Assembly (NCBI GenBank): GCA_021817755.1
Contig: JAKAGC010000033.1
Location: 1-13,716 of the forward strand
Direction of reading: 5' to 3'
DNA length: 13,716 nt
Origin: Acidobacteriota bacterium
GTDB taxonomy: Bacteria; Acidobacteriota; Aminicenantia; UBA2199
Below the pieces are notes generated by a model that saw only the letters and a list, made by a program, of their open reading frames with translations, was not told the DNA's origin and did not search any database. This document shows positions 1-8,447 of the stretch, piece by piece. A program made the position numbers and the translations under genes. Each line of letters opens with the position of its first letter. Positions within the stretch are counted from its first letter, which is position 1.

Positions 1-48
1 AGACCTTAAAACAATTTTTTTAAACACAACAAGGAGAATTAAACAAAT

Positions 49-1281
49 ATGCTATATAATGGACCTTTTGCCAATGTGGATGATGTCAGTGACTTGATTA
101 ACCACGGAGAACGATATTTACCATTAATTACACCATATAATGCGGCCATGCATCTTGGACACATGGCTTCTTATCGTCATGCGTTACGTTATGCTTATGG
201 AAAGAAGGTACTCGATGTCGGATGCGGTGTCGGGTATGGCTCTCATTTCCTTGCCTTCTTTGGCGCAGTGGATGTGACCGGTATGGATATCGATCCGCAA
301 GTCATCGACTATGCATCGAGGAACTACAACCATCCCGCTTTACATTTTGTACTTTCATACAAAGACAAACCCTTTCCTTTTGAAGATCAAACCTTTGATT
401 TTATTTTCTGTTCGCAGGTTATCGAGAACCTTGAAGATCCGTTGCTCTTCCTGAAAGAAATCCGCAGAGTTTTAAAAATAGGAGGTTTCTGCTTAATAAC
501 TTCTCCCAATAAGGAATTATTCAGCCCGGATCCCTATTTAACTCCGAACAAATACCATATAAATGAAATGAGTTACTCTGAACTCAGCGGACTGGGAAAA
601 CGGGTATTTTCTCAAGTCAAAGTGGCGGGAATTCCTCAAAATTGCCTGGTACAGCATGCCGATAAAATAGTAACAGTAAAAGCCAATGAAGAAATAAATC
701 CTGAAGATTTTTCCATGCGAAGCGAAAATGTTTCCGTATGTGAGAATTTATTGATGTTTGCCCATACACGCCCCAATGGAAAATTCGATCCCACGCTTCC
801 TGTTTCTCACAATCAGGCAGCCGAATGTCTTTTACCGATGTTCTGGGATTCCTCTGTAAATCGCTGGATTATTCTGGGATCTTATCCCAAAAACATAGTA
901 ACTCCCGGTGTAAAAGTTGAAAATAAAATTGCTTATGGGGCGGTGAAAGCACCGTTTGTCTCTCCGTATAATAATCTGTACCGGGTCGATATTGCACTTT
1001 TGAATGCAGGAGAATTCAATATCGATGTTACCCTCAGGGAAGATTCACCTGAAGGACAGGTTCTTTTTCATGCAGAAGTGACCCGGACAGGGCGAAAACT
1101 TTCACTCTTATTTCCACCATTTCAAGGTGCTGCCAATAAAACCTACTGGATTGAATTACAGGCACATTGTGAATTTCTCGATAAAATTATCAACCGGAAG
1201 ATACTACCTCATTTTGAATTAAAAAATGGAACACTTCCGTTATGGACATTTCACCAGGAACTAAGGGTTGGAACCCCATGA
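49..1281 (+). CDS. Class I SAM-dependent methyltransferase with C-terminal beta-rich domain
   Basis: The protein has 410 residues. Residues about 50-160 form a methyltransferase fold. Motif I (VLDVGCGVG, about 54-62) is the SAM-binding loop, the acidic GMDID (about 78-82) should hold the SAM ribose, and residues about 115-150 match the later strands of methyltransf_11/25 families (FDFIFCSQVIENLEDP, then the RRVLKIGG turn). Residues about 250-390 are a separate beta-rich stretch (NNLYRVDIALLNAG, then INVTLRED-like strands). Similar beta-sandwich modules occur in enzymes acting on glycans and surface polysaccharides, so a cell-envelope or glycan substrate is my inference. There is no signal peptide, so it should be cytoplasmic. 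An AAGGAGA ribosome site at 31-37 lies 11 bases before the ATG, a rather long spacing. The true substrate cannot be read from the sequence, and the next gene has its own promoter. Confidence 0.85.
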   Translation: MLYNGPFANVDDVSDLINHGERYLPLITPYNAAMHLGHMASYRHALRYAYGKKVLDVGCGVGYGSHFLAFFGAVDVTGMDIDPQVIDYASRNYNHPALHFVLSYKDKPFPFEDQTFDFIFCSQVIENLEDPLLFLKEIRRVLKIGGFCLITSPNKELFSPDPYLTPNKYHINEMSYSELSGLGKRVFSQVKVAGIPQNCLVQHADKIVTVKANEEINPEDFSMRSENVSVCENLLMFAHTRPNGKFDPTLPVSHNQAAECLLPMFWDSSVNRWIILGSYPKNIVTPGVKVENKIAYGAVKAPFVSPYNNLYRVDIALLNAGEFNIDVTLREDSPEGQVLFHAEVTRTGRKLSLLFPPFQGAANKTYWIELQAHCEFLDKIINRKILPHFELKNGTLPLWTFHQELRVGTP

Positions 1282-1307
1282 TTTTTAATTTTAAAGCCCA
1301 TATCCTC

Positions 1308-1336
1308 TTGAAAAGTTGGCTTATTTGGTTTAAAAT
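1308..1336 (+). promoter_or_regulatory. Candidate sigma-70 promoter for the OPT transporter gene
   Basis: TTGAAA (1308-1313) and TAAAAT (1331-1336) are separated by exactly 17 bases, giving 5/6 matches to each consensus box. The predicted start near 1343 would leave a leader of about 88 bases before the ATG at 1431. This implies that the transporter is transcribed independently of the methyltransferase. Confidence 0.5.
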
Positions 1337-1430
1337 CCTTTCTACAGATTTTTTAGAGATAGAATTGCGATAATGCGCCAATATTAATTTTTACGTATTT
1401 AAATAAATTAAGCAAAAGAAAGGAGAAAGC

Positions 1431-3500
1431 ATGTCAGAACAAAAGAAATTTGTCCCGTTTATTTCTGCAGAAACGGATATGAAAGAATTTACATTAAGGG
1501 CATTGCTGATCGGTCTGGTCATGTCGGTGTTATTGGGTGCAGCCAATGCCTATCTCGGGTTACGCGCCGGTATGACGATTGCGGCTACTTATCCCGCAGC
1601 GGTCATCGGGATGGCTGTTTTAAAATCCATGAAAGGAACCATTCTGGAAGAAAACTTCGCTCGAACTGTCGGTTCTATGGGTGAATCATTAGCAGCCGGT
1701 GCTATTTTCACACTCCCTGCATTTTATATCGGCGGTATATGGAAACCTTTTTTCACTGTCGAACATTACTTAATCTCCACTCTCATTCTTTGGGTCGGTG
1801 GTACGATGGGTATCCTGTTCGTGGCATTACTTCGCCGTGTACTCGTAGAAGATCAGGAATTGCAGTTCCCAGAATCAGTCGCTGCCGCTCAAATTCATAA
1901 AGCCGGTCAACACGCCAGCTCCAATTCCAAGTATCTCTTTGGAGCCATGGGAATTGCTGCTTTATTCCAGGCTCTTGCCGAATTCAAGCTCTTCATCGCT
2001 GAAAATATTTCCTGGTTCTTTAATATATTCAAAGAAGTTTCGATTCCCAATATGACGGCAATTAAAGGTAAAGGCGGTATGCTTTTTAACCATCCCGGTA
2101 TCAGCCCCGCTTATATGGGTGTCGGATATATCATCGGTCCCAAATATGCTTCTTTGAACTTCTCAGGTGGTGTGCTCGCCTGGGGATTACTCGCCCCTAT
2201 TATTTATTTCTTTATTTCTCCCTACCTTGGACCTGAATTAATCGACCAATGGGCAGGTGCATTAATGGCAAAGAATTCCACTCTTACCATCGAAGCGGCG
2301 CGTACTCAATTGAGCGATCCCTCTTACATTATTACCCAGATCTGGCGTAATATTGTTCGTCCCATTGCAATCGGCGGTATGTTAATGGGCGTATTTTCAA
2401 CTCTTTTTAAAATGAGAAAGAGTTTGATCACCGGTATCGGTCGTTCCATTTCCGATGTAAAGAAAGCAGCTTCCGGTCAGGCTGTAAATATCGAAAGAAC
2501 CGAAAAGGATCTGAAGTTTTCCTGGATTCTTACCGGTATTCTTGCTTGCGGCGCCGTTGCGTTTCTTATTACCATGTTCGTTTTCAAAACTGGATTTCTC
2601 CCTGCTCTCGTTGCCGGACTTATCCTGATTATCCTCGGATTTTTCTTCTCTGCTATTTCCGGTTATCTTGTGGGAATCATCGGTTCCAGTAATAACCCAT
2701 TAAGCGGCTTAACTCTTACCGCTTTAATCGCTACCGCAATCATTCTGGTTCTTATCGGCGTAACAGGCGATCCCGGTGTATCCACCGTGCTTGGTGTCGC
2801 AGCACTCCTTTGTGTTTGCGCTGCGGTTGCCGGTGAAATGTTCCAGGATTTAAAAGTGGGACACATCCTGGGTGGTACTCCCTGGAAAATGGAAGTCGGA
2901 AACATTATCAGTATTATCTTCTCAGGCGCTGTTATGTTTGCAGTTCTGCACATGTTGAACCAAGCAGATATTAATGTGGGAATACAGAAAGGTTATGAAG
3001 GCGGTTTCGGTAGTCCTTCACTCGCCGCTCCCCAAGCCGGATTGATGCAGATGCTCTCTCAAGGTATCGTGGGCGGTCAAATGGCATGGCCTTTAATTAT
3101 CGTCGGTATGTTCATGGGCCTCGCTTTCATCCTCATGCAGGTAAAGAGCCCCATGCTGGTCTCCGTCGGTATGTACCTTCCTCTTGAAACCACATTCGCT
3201 ATCTTCGTGGGTGGTGTAATCAAAGGTATCGTCGATATCTTCTCAGCTAAAAAGAAACTCTCCGATGCTCAAAAAGAACGTATCGAAAATATAGGTATCT
3301 TGTTGGCTTCCGGTTTCGTCGCCGGTGAAGCATTAACCAAACTGGTCTTTGCTCCTTTCCGTATGGCGGAAATCAGAATTCCCGAAATCTTTGCCAATCC
3401 TCCCTGGTACATCGGTACTGCCGTACTGGTTGTGGTTGCCATTATACTCATCCGCATCCCATTGAAACACGGTGTCAAAGAAGAATCAACAGCCAAATAG
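1431..3500 (+). CDS. OPT family oligopeptide transporter
   Basis: This 689-residue polytopic inner-membrane protein belongs to the oligopeptide transporter (OPT) family, whose members import short peptides or metal chelates driven by proton symport. Recognisable signatures are NAYLGLRAGMT (about 39-49), the TVGSMGESLAAGAIFTLPA stretch (about 79-97), QELQFPESVAAAQ (about 142-154), and a GSSNNPLSGLTL motif in the middle of the second half. Many hydrophobic segments run from residue 20 to the C-terminus, and the length is usual for bacterial OPT proteins. The start is supported by AAGGAG at 1420-1425, five bases before the ATG. It has its own candidate promoter and a perfect terminator hairpin, so it is probably monocistronic. 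Three peptidase genes downstream suggest a peptide substrate, though siderophore or metal-chelate transport cannot be excluded. All its glutamate codons that I read are GAA, consistent with high expression or strong native codon bias. Confidence 0.93.
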   Translation: MSEQKKFVPFISAETDMKEFTLRALLIGLVMSVLLGAANAYLGLRAGMTIAATYPAAVIGMAVLKSMKGTILEENFARTVGSMGESLAAGAIFTLPAFYIGGIWKPFFTVEHYLISTLILWVGGTMGILFVALLRRVLVEDQELQFPESVAAAQIHKAGQHASSNSKYLFGAMGIAALFQALAEFKLFIAENISWFFNIFKEVSIPNMTAIKGKGGMLFNHPGISPAYMGVGYIIGPKYASLNFSGGVLAWGLLAPIIYFFISPYLGPELIDQWAGALMAKNSTLTIEAARTQLSDPSYIITQIWRNIVRPIAIGGMLMGVFSTLFKMRKSLITGIGRSISDVKKAASGQAVNIERTEKDLKFSWILTGILACGAVAFLITMFVFKTGFLPALVAGLILIILGFFFSAISGYLVGIIGSSNNPLSGLTLTALIATAIILVLIGVTGDPGVSTVLGVAALLCVCAAVAGEMFQDLKVGHILGGTPWKMEVGNIISIIFSGAVMFAVLHMLNQADINVGIQKGYEGGFGSPSLAAPQAGLMQMLSQGIVGGQMAWPLIIVGMFMGLAFILMQVKSPMLVSVGMYLPLETTFAIFVGGVIKGIVDIFSAKKKLSDAQKERIENIGILLASGFVAGEALTKLVFAPFRMAEIRIPEIFANPPWYIGTAVLVVVAIILIRIPLKHGVKEESTAK

Positions 3501-3532
3501 CAAAATTGTGTTCAATATATTTTAGTTCTCCC

Positions 3533-3566
3533 GAAGGACCGGATTTTCATCCGGTCCTTCAATCTT
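3533..3566 (+). terminator. Rho-independent terminator after the OPT gene
   Basis: A perfect 12-bp stem (GAAGGACCGGAT at 3533-3544, ATCCGGTCCTTC at 3549-3560) closes a TTTC loop, followed by AATCTTTT. It begins 33 bases after the transporter's stop codon. The T-tract is short and interrupted, but the stem is strong. Confidence 0.85.
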
Positions 3567-3876
3567 TTCCCCCTCCACTTCAATAATTTTTATCACCATT
3601 TGTTCCTATATCGATATGACTCTATTCCATTCCTACCCTACCCCGAATAATTCACCTTATTTCAGTAAAGCTGCATAATAAATCTCTCTATAGTATTTTT
3701 AACTTCCTGTCTCTACAATAGACTTCTCCTGTATTACTCTCAATTAAATCATAATATTATTTATTTCCTTCGATACAGGAAAATTACAATGAATAAATCA
3801 TAAATATGAGAGAGACGAATCAATTATTCGTTTGTTGTTATGAAATATCCTTTCCTTTGTTTATTGGGTGATGAAT
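3567..3876. other. Intergenic region without recognisable gene
   Basis: This AT-rich stretch lies between the OPT terminator and a long hairpin. I find no convincing reading frame with a ribosome site, no RNA gene and no promoter pair on either strand. It separates two convergent units, the OPT gene and the M49 peptidase. Confidence 0.5.
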
Positions 3877-3931
3877 ATAGAGGCCGTACCTGATGTTGCT
3901 TATTTATAAGACATCACGATATGGCCTCTAT
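3877..3931 (-). terminator. Long 55-nt hairpin downstream of the M49 peptidase gene
   Basis: Outer arms ATAGAGGCC (3877-3885) and GGCCTCTAT (3923-3931) pair perfectly. An inner pair TGATGT/ACATCA (3891-3896 with 3911-3916) and an apical pair CTTAT/ATAAG (3899-3903 with 3906-3910) extend the fold. It starts 36 bases after the peptidase stop codon, so a terminator or a 3'-end stabilising structure is the simplest reading. On the minus strand no clear U-tract follows. On the plus strand ATTTTAATAG follows, so the structure may work in either direction or be a repeat-type palindrome. Confidence 0.45.
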
Positions 3932-3966
3932 TTTAATAGATTATATTATATTAATAATTCAATACT

Positions 3967-5742
3967 CTATTTTGCTTTTTTAGCTTTTGCATCCGCTTCT
4001 TTAATATCCGCTTCAATTAAGAACTTCTGACGGATATCGGTAGGAACATTTGCCACTCTATCAAGTGCCTGTTTTACGTCTTTGGAAACGAAGCGGTACT
4101 TGTCGATAAATTTCTTGGCACGGTCATAATCACCGGTGGCCTGAATTTCCAGTAACTCTTTACCTAACTGCTTAATTACATCTTTAATCTTGGCATTATT
4201 AACCGAAAAACGCCCGGTCTTGGGATCATAAGAGAATCCCTGTTTCTCAACGATATAATTAAACTGGATAGCGGTTGCTCCGCCATGTGCTTCATCGATA
4301 CCGAAACGAATGCTTCTGAAAAACCCTGCCAGGTAACTGGGGTACAATTCCTTTTCGATCTTCTTGGCCAAAATTCCTTTTCCGATTAGGAACTGGGCAT
4401 TATACATACCCAATACGTCAGCCTTTGCTTCTTCGATGGTGGAATACAATTCTTTGAGTTCTTTGTTTACATTCGTATTCTTACCGTTCTTAACTATGTT
4501 CCCGGGTCCCAAGCCGTGGGAAATTTCGTGCATCAAAACAAAATTAAAATAGGCATCAAATGAAACGGAAGGTAAATCGGATTTGGCTACGACTTCTTTG
4601 GCAATAGGCATAAAACTATTCTCGAATTTTGCCTGGGAAATATTCTTAAGCATGACCTGTTTGGAGCCTTTGGCTTCTCTTACCCGCTCATCATTGGGCA
4701 GATTAAATGCGGTGGTCTGTACTCCGGCTCGAGTGTCTCCCGATGCGTATACTTCATTGACGATCAAAATCGGAGCACTGCTTCCCCGTTTGAAGTTTTT
4801 ATATTTATCTTCGATGGGGAGATTCTTTTCCATTTCAAGCATATTCTTTGAAACTTTGGCCATCTTCTGGCTTTCCTGCTGGTCCACCAAGGTGACAAAT
4901 GCTTCGAAAGATGCTTTGTATCCGAATAAACGATCTTCATAGACTTCATAAGGTCCAATGACGAATTCGATCTTATGATCTTTCAAATCCATCCAATCCA
5001 GATCGCTCTGATAATAGTCATTGCTTAAAAACGCATCTGCCCGGGAAAGGAGGTATTTCTTCAAAGAAGGATTGTCGATCTGATCGGCAGCTTTTTTCAA
5101 AAGTTTGGCGGCTTTGGCCAACGGTTTGTCATAATACAGCGAATAAGCAAGGGGAAAGAGTTTCCCGTTTTCACGACGGATAACCGTGTAAGGAGATACA
5201 AACTCTTTTTCCTTTTCGGGATTGGCTTTGATATAATCTTCAAATTCCTGTTTTGTCATATCTTCCGGGTAGAAATTCGCACCCAATGGTTTCGGTACGC
5301 TAAGATTGATAAACGATTTGTGATTATCCAACCGGTCGAAAGGTCCGGCATTCAACGTGAAATATTTAAGTAAATATTTGAACTCCGGGTTCTTTTCATA
5401 CCATGCTTTTAATTCTTTTTTAAGAATACCGTTCTTGCTATAAACCTGACGGGAAAAAATGGAATCCATCAATTGTGATGCTCTTACCATCATAAAGAGT
5501 GCTTTTTTTTCTTTATCCGTTAATTTTGACGCATCGTACGGGATATCGACAGGAAAATATTTATCCAATTGATTCTTAATAACATCTAGGTTTTCATAAT
5601 CTTTGATAATCGGACCGGCAGCTTGAGCACTAGTCGAGGGCTGAACTTTTTGATCCTTTTTCATTTTATTCTCCTTTTTCCCGCATCCTACAACAAAGAT
5701 AAAGGATGCAATCACAAGGAAAGCAATCAGTTTACTTTTCAT
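3967..5742 (-). CDS. Lipoprotein zinc peptidase, dipeptidyl-peptidase III (M49)-like
   Basis: The protein has 591 residues. It begins with a lipoprotein signal peptide (MKSKLIAFLVIASFIFVVGC) whose lipobox Cys is residue 20, so the mature enzyme should be membrane-anchored outside the cytoplasm. Zinc-site residues are visible: HEISH (405-409) followed by GLGPG, and EEAKAD (437-442) in which E438 should be the third metal ligand. This arrangement matches the M49 family, which releases dipeptides from peptide N-termini. Most M49 enzymes carry a hexapeptide HEXXGH, whereas this one has the shorter HEXXH form. The C-terminus is a short Lys/Ala-rich tail. I chose the ATG at 5742 because AAGGAGG (5747-5753) lies four bases upstream; a longer frame from a TTG at 5757 would bury that site. 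It is divergent from the DUF401 gene. Dipeptidase activity is inferred from family, and annotations as a generic zinc hydrolase would also fit. Confidence 0.85.
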   Translation of the reverse strand: MKSKLIAFLVIASFIFVVGCGKKENKMKKDQKVQPSTSAQAAGPIIKDYENLDVIKNQLDKYFPVDIPYDASKLTDKEKKALFMMVRASQLMDSIFSRQVYSKNGILKKELKAWYEKNPEFKYLLKYFTLNAGPFDRLDNHKSFINLSVPKPLGANFYPEDMTKQEFEDYIKANPEKEKEFVSPYTVIRRENGKLFPLAYSLYYDKPLAKAAKLLKKAADQIDNPSLKKYLLSRADAFLSNDYYQSDLDWMDLKDHKIEFVIGPYEVYEDRLFGYKASFEAFVTLVDQQESQKMAKVSKNMLEMEKNLPIEDKYKNFKRGSSAPILIVNEVYASGDTRAGVQTTAFNLPNDERVREAKGSKQVMLKNISQAKFENSFMPIAKEVVAKSDLPSVSFDAYFNFVLMHEISHGLGPGNIVKNGKNTNVNKELKELYSTIEEAKADVLGMYNAQFLIGKGILAKKIEKELYPSYLAGFFRSIRFGIDEAHGGATAIQFNYIVEKQGFSYDPKTGRFSVNNAKIKDVIKQLGKELLEIQATGDYDRAKKFIDKYRFVSKDVKQALDRVANVPTDIRQKFLIEADIKEADAKAKKAK

Positions 5743-5841
5743 TAATCCTCCTTGCAACCGGGGTAAACATTCCTCTTCATTCTCGTTTACCGGGTTACAT
5801 CTTTTCGTTTTCCGTTTCCGGTTTAAAAATTTTTATACTTA

Positions 5842-5870
5842 ATACTAATCCAACATCAAGAGCTTGTCAA
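5842..5870 (-). promoter_or_regulatory. Candidate sigma-70 promoter for the M49 peptidase
   Basis: On the minus strand a consensus TTGACA (plus-strand 5865-5870) is followed after 17 bases by TAGTAT (5842-5847, 4/6 match). The leader would be about 90 bases. It contains a 7-bp inverted repeat (GGTAAAC at 5762-5768 and GTTTACC at 5785-5791) just upstream of the ribosome site, which could be an operator or leader hairpin. Confidence 0.5.
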
Positions 5871-5900
5871 GATGCAAGCAATACCTACCTCGAAATTTAT

Positions 5901-5929
5901 TTGCAATAACGGGCATTTTCATTTATAAT
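5901..5929 (+). promoter_or_regulatory. Candidate sigma-70 promoter for the DUF401 gene
   Basis: TTGCAA (5901-5906) and a consensus TATAAT (5924-5929) are separated by 17 bases. A start near 5936 would give a leader of about 54 bases. It lies back-to-back with the minus-strand promoter of the M49 peptidase, with about 30 bases between the two -35 boxes. Confidence 0.55.
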
Positions 5930-5989
5930 TTAATGTCTGTGTTCAAATGAAACCGGGTCTCTCCCAGGTAATCTAAAAAAGGAAAATAC

Positions 5990-7213
5990 ATGATTCTTGC
6001 ATTAAAATTAGGTTCGATTATTGTCGCTTTGATTATCTTGTTGCGTTTTAAAATCGATCTGGCGTTGACGATTTTTATTCTTTCTATTTACACTGTAGTC
6101 CTCTTCCATGTAAACCCGGAAAAAGCATGGTATTCCGCCGCACGCATCCTGATTGATTCCACTACAGTCCAGTTGTTTATTATTACAACAATGGTGCTGT
6201 ATGTGGAAAGCGTACAAAAATCCCGCCGCATGTTCGATAAACTCATCGCTTCTTTAAATTCCTTGATGCGGGATACACGTATCGTTGCCCTCATCTCCCC
6301 TGCCATTATCGGTTTCCTACCTTTAATGGGCGGTGCACTGATTTCCGCTCCACTGGTGGATGTTTCGACTGAAAAAATGAAAATCGAACCGGAGTTCAAA
6401 ACCTTTATCAATTACTGGTTCCGACACCTCTGGGAATATATATGGCCTATTTATGCCAGCCTTCTCCTGTTCCAGGCACTCTCCCAAATCCCCATGCGTA
6501 CGATTATCCTTTACCAGATGCCTTTTTCAATTCTCAGTATCATTTTCGGATTGATTATTATTACATGGTATTTTAAAAAGCATGATATCCGACGGGAAGT
6601 CCCTGAAAAAATAACGGGAATGGCTCGAACCGTTCGCGATTTCCTGGAAGGTATCTGGCCATTGCTTCTTATTATTATTCTCTTCTTCTTTTTCGATATT
6701 CAACTTCACATTACATTACCCATTGTCGCTGTTGTGCTTACTATTGCATTTCGAATGAAACCCAAAGAAATCTTTAAAATGTTTTTTACTAAATTTGCCT
6801 GGCGGGTTATTATCATTATCGCCGCAGTGATGGTTTTCCAGGAAATGATTACCATTTCCAATGCGTTCACATCTCTGAAGGATATAGATATGACCGTAGG
6901 TACGGTGATAGCGATTATTGCCATGGTTTCTTTTTCGATGGGTTTTTTAACCGGAGTAAATACCGCATTTATCGGCATCGCCTACCCTATTCTATTTCCA
7001 TTGATTAAAAATCTTCCCCCTCATTACTTTCTACCCTTATCCATATATGTATTTGTTATAGGATTTGTCGGCATTATGATGTCTCCCCTTCATCTCTGCC
7101 TTGTATTGACGAACGAATACTTTAAATCGAACCTAAATAAAGTATATTATTACCTACTCCCACCCGGGATAGCGCTGGCGGCGATTGCCACCGCACTAGC
7201 GCTACTCCTGTGA
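5990..7213 (+). CDS. DUF401-type integral membrane protein, probable transporter
   Basis: This 407-residue, very hydrophobic protein has roughly ten predicted membrane segments and no soluble domain. I assign it to the DUF401 family (ion-transporter-like, related in architecture to GntP/CitMHS permeases) on the overall pattern. Two internally similar signatures support this: PAIIGFLPLMGGALISAPLVD (about 104-124), and a second re-entrant-like stretch TGVNTAFIGIAYPIL (about 321-335), followed by MMSPLHLCLVLTNEYF (about 363-378). Such paired motifs are typical of permeases with two inverted repeats. The substrate is unknown; an organic anion, amino acid or peptide-derived product is possible given the peptidase neighbours. 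The ribosome site is AAGGAAA (5979-5985), five bases before the ATG. It has its own promoter and ends 18 bases from the convergent C1 peptidase gene, with no terminator seen between them. Confidence 0.72.
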   Translation: MILALKLGSIIVALIILLRFKIDLALTIFILSIYTVVLFHVNPEKAWYSAARILIDSTTVQLFIITTMVLYVESVQKSRRMFDKLIASLNSLMRDTRIVALISPAIIGFLPLMGGALISAPLVDVSTEKMKIEPEFKTFINYWFRHLWEYIWPIYASLLLFQALSQIPMRTIILYQMPFSILSIIFGLIIITWYFKKHDIRREVPEKITGMARTVRDFLEGIWPLLLIIILFFFFDIQLHITLPIVAVVLTIAFRMKPKEIFKMFFTKFAWRVIIIIAAVMVFQEMITISNAFTSLKDIDMTVGTVIAIIAMVSFSMGFLTGVNTAFIGIAYPILFPLIKNLPPHYFLPLSIYVFVIGFVGIMMSPLHLCLVLTNEYFKSNLNKVYYYLLPPGIALAAIATALALLL

Positions 7214-7231
7214 TTTATTAATAGTAATTGG

Positions 7232-8434
7232 TTATAGTTTTAATTTTGCTCTTAATTCTGCCGGAACTGCATCTTTATGAACCATAAAACATACCGTTTT
7301 TAACCGAAAATAAGATTCCGACATATACAAAAAGCCATCATATTTCCGGTCTGTTCCCCATGAATTCTTTATCAAATAGAATTTGGTTCCCACCTGGTCT
7401 TTGGCAATTCCCACAAGATGCATTAAATGATCGTCTGTAGTGGAAAAATTATTGAATGTCGCTTCGCGCATTTCCGGCGTAATGACTTTTTCCTTTACCG
7501 GCGCTTTGATATCCTCATCCTGTTCTTTTTTGGTTTTATCGTCCCAGGCTTTTTCCGGGATAATTGCATATCCTTTCTCGTTTCCATCAAATTCCTTTTC
7601 GCTTACATCCCCATCCCAGGCAACCGAATATCCGTTTTTAATCGCATTGTCGACAATCGCTTCCAAATCTTCCATGGGTACATTGTAATATTTATCGTTG
7701 TAAGACCAGTTATCCGGGATATCCAACCTGCACTGTTTGTAATAAGGATAAATGGAATAGGAAGTGAATTCGATATAATCATCCAGGTTAATTCCCAGTT
7801 CATCTCTGAATGATTTCGGAGTATAGGTTTTGCCATTGTACTCGAATTTTTCCGGGATTTTCCCCATATATACATCCAGAACCGCATTATACGCTTCCAG
7901 CCATCGTGGAGTAACATAACGGCCGCTTCTTTTCAGAATCCCATCCAGCATTCCTTTCAAAACCGCTCCCATTTCCCCATGATTATGCTTATTTTCATTG
8001 ATATTCATTCCATTGTATACACTTTCCGGAACGATACCATTTTCTCTGATCCTATCCAATACATCATGGCTTTGTCCACCTTCCGAATGATTCGCCATTC
8101 CATGCATACGGATATATTGAATCGCCTTCAATGGATAGGCATTACGGACAATGAACATCTCCGATAAATCATATTCCCCTTTCCCCATTCTCAGTAATTC
8201 CGATTCCAGAAAAGAAATCGTAGCAAAATCCCAGCATGTGCCTGTTCTTGCTTGATTTTTTACAGAAGTCCGTTTTACTTCGTTAACCATCTTAAATACA
8301 TAAGGATTGAAATCTTTCTTCTTTTCTTTGTCTTTTTCCTCGGCATTTCCTTCCACTAAATTAATAAAAATAAATGACACAATAAAAAAGAAAACCATAA
8401 AAATAGAATAATAGAATTTTTTCGATGATTTCAT
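7232..8434 (-). CDS. Secreted papain-fold cysteine peptidase (C1B, bleomycin hydrolase/aminopeptidase C-like)
   Basis: The protein has 400 residues. A Sec signal peptide (KKF, a hydrophobic core to about residue 28, and a likely cut after EGNA) predicts export. Numbering from the chosen start, the catalytic residues are the oxyanion Gln61 and nucleophile Cys67 in NQARTGTCWDF, His336 in DDHLMHLVGI, and Asn357 in KNSWGT. The large insertion between Cys and His is typical of the C1B branch, whose cytoplasmic members act as aminopeptidases or bleomycin hydrolases. A secreted version with this shape is common in Bacteroidetes-like bacteria. Two in-frame ATGs exist, at 8437 and 8434. I prefer 8434 because AAGGAGG (8439-8445) is then four bases away, as for the neighbouring peptidases. 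It starts only 13 bases after the DPP IV stop and is surely co-transcribed with it. Exact specificity is inferred. Confidence 0.88.
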   Translation of the reverse strand: MKSSKKFYYSIFMVFFFIVSFIFINLVEGNAEEKDKEKKKDFNPYVFKMVNEVKRTSVKNQARTGTCWDFATISFLESELLRMGKGEYDLSEMFIVRNAYPLKAIQYIRMHGMANHSEGGQSHDVLDRIRENGIVPESVYNGMNINENKHNHGEMGAVLKGMLDGILKRSGRYVTPRWLEAYNAVLDVYMGKIPEKFEYNGKTYTPKSFRDELGINLDDYIEFTSYSIYPYYKQCRLDIPDNWSYNDKYYNVPMEDLEAIVDNAIKNGYSVAWDGDVSEKEFDGNEKGYAIIPEKAWDDKTKKEQDEDIKAPVKEKVITPEMREATFNNFSTTDDHLMHLVGIAKDQVGTKFYLIKNSWGTDRKYDGFLYMSESYFRLKTVCFMVHKDAVPAELRAKLKL

Positions 8435-8447
8435 CATGCCTCCTTGC

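Noticed and set aside
1190..1381. Minus-strand 63-codon frame at the end of the methyltransferase gene
   Set aside because: It overlaps the real gene antisense and would cross the OPT promoter; no supporting signal.
4583..4942. 119-codon plus-strand frame inside the M49 gene
   Set aside because: It is antisense to a clearly real peptidase and has low-complexity hydrophobic/serine content, typical of a shadow frame.
5743..5757. Longer start (TTG at 5757) for the M49 peptidase
   Set aside because: It would place the AAGGAGG ribosome site inside the coding region and add residues before a perfect lipoprotein signal peptide.
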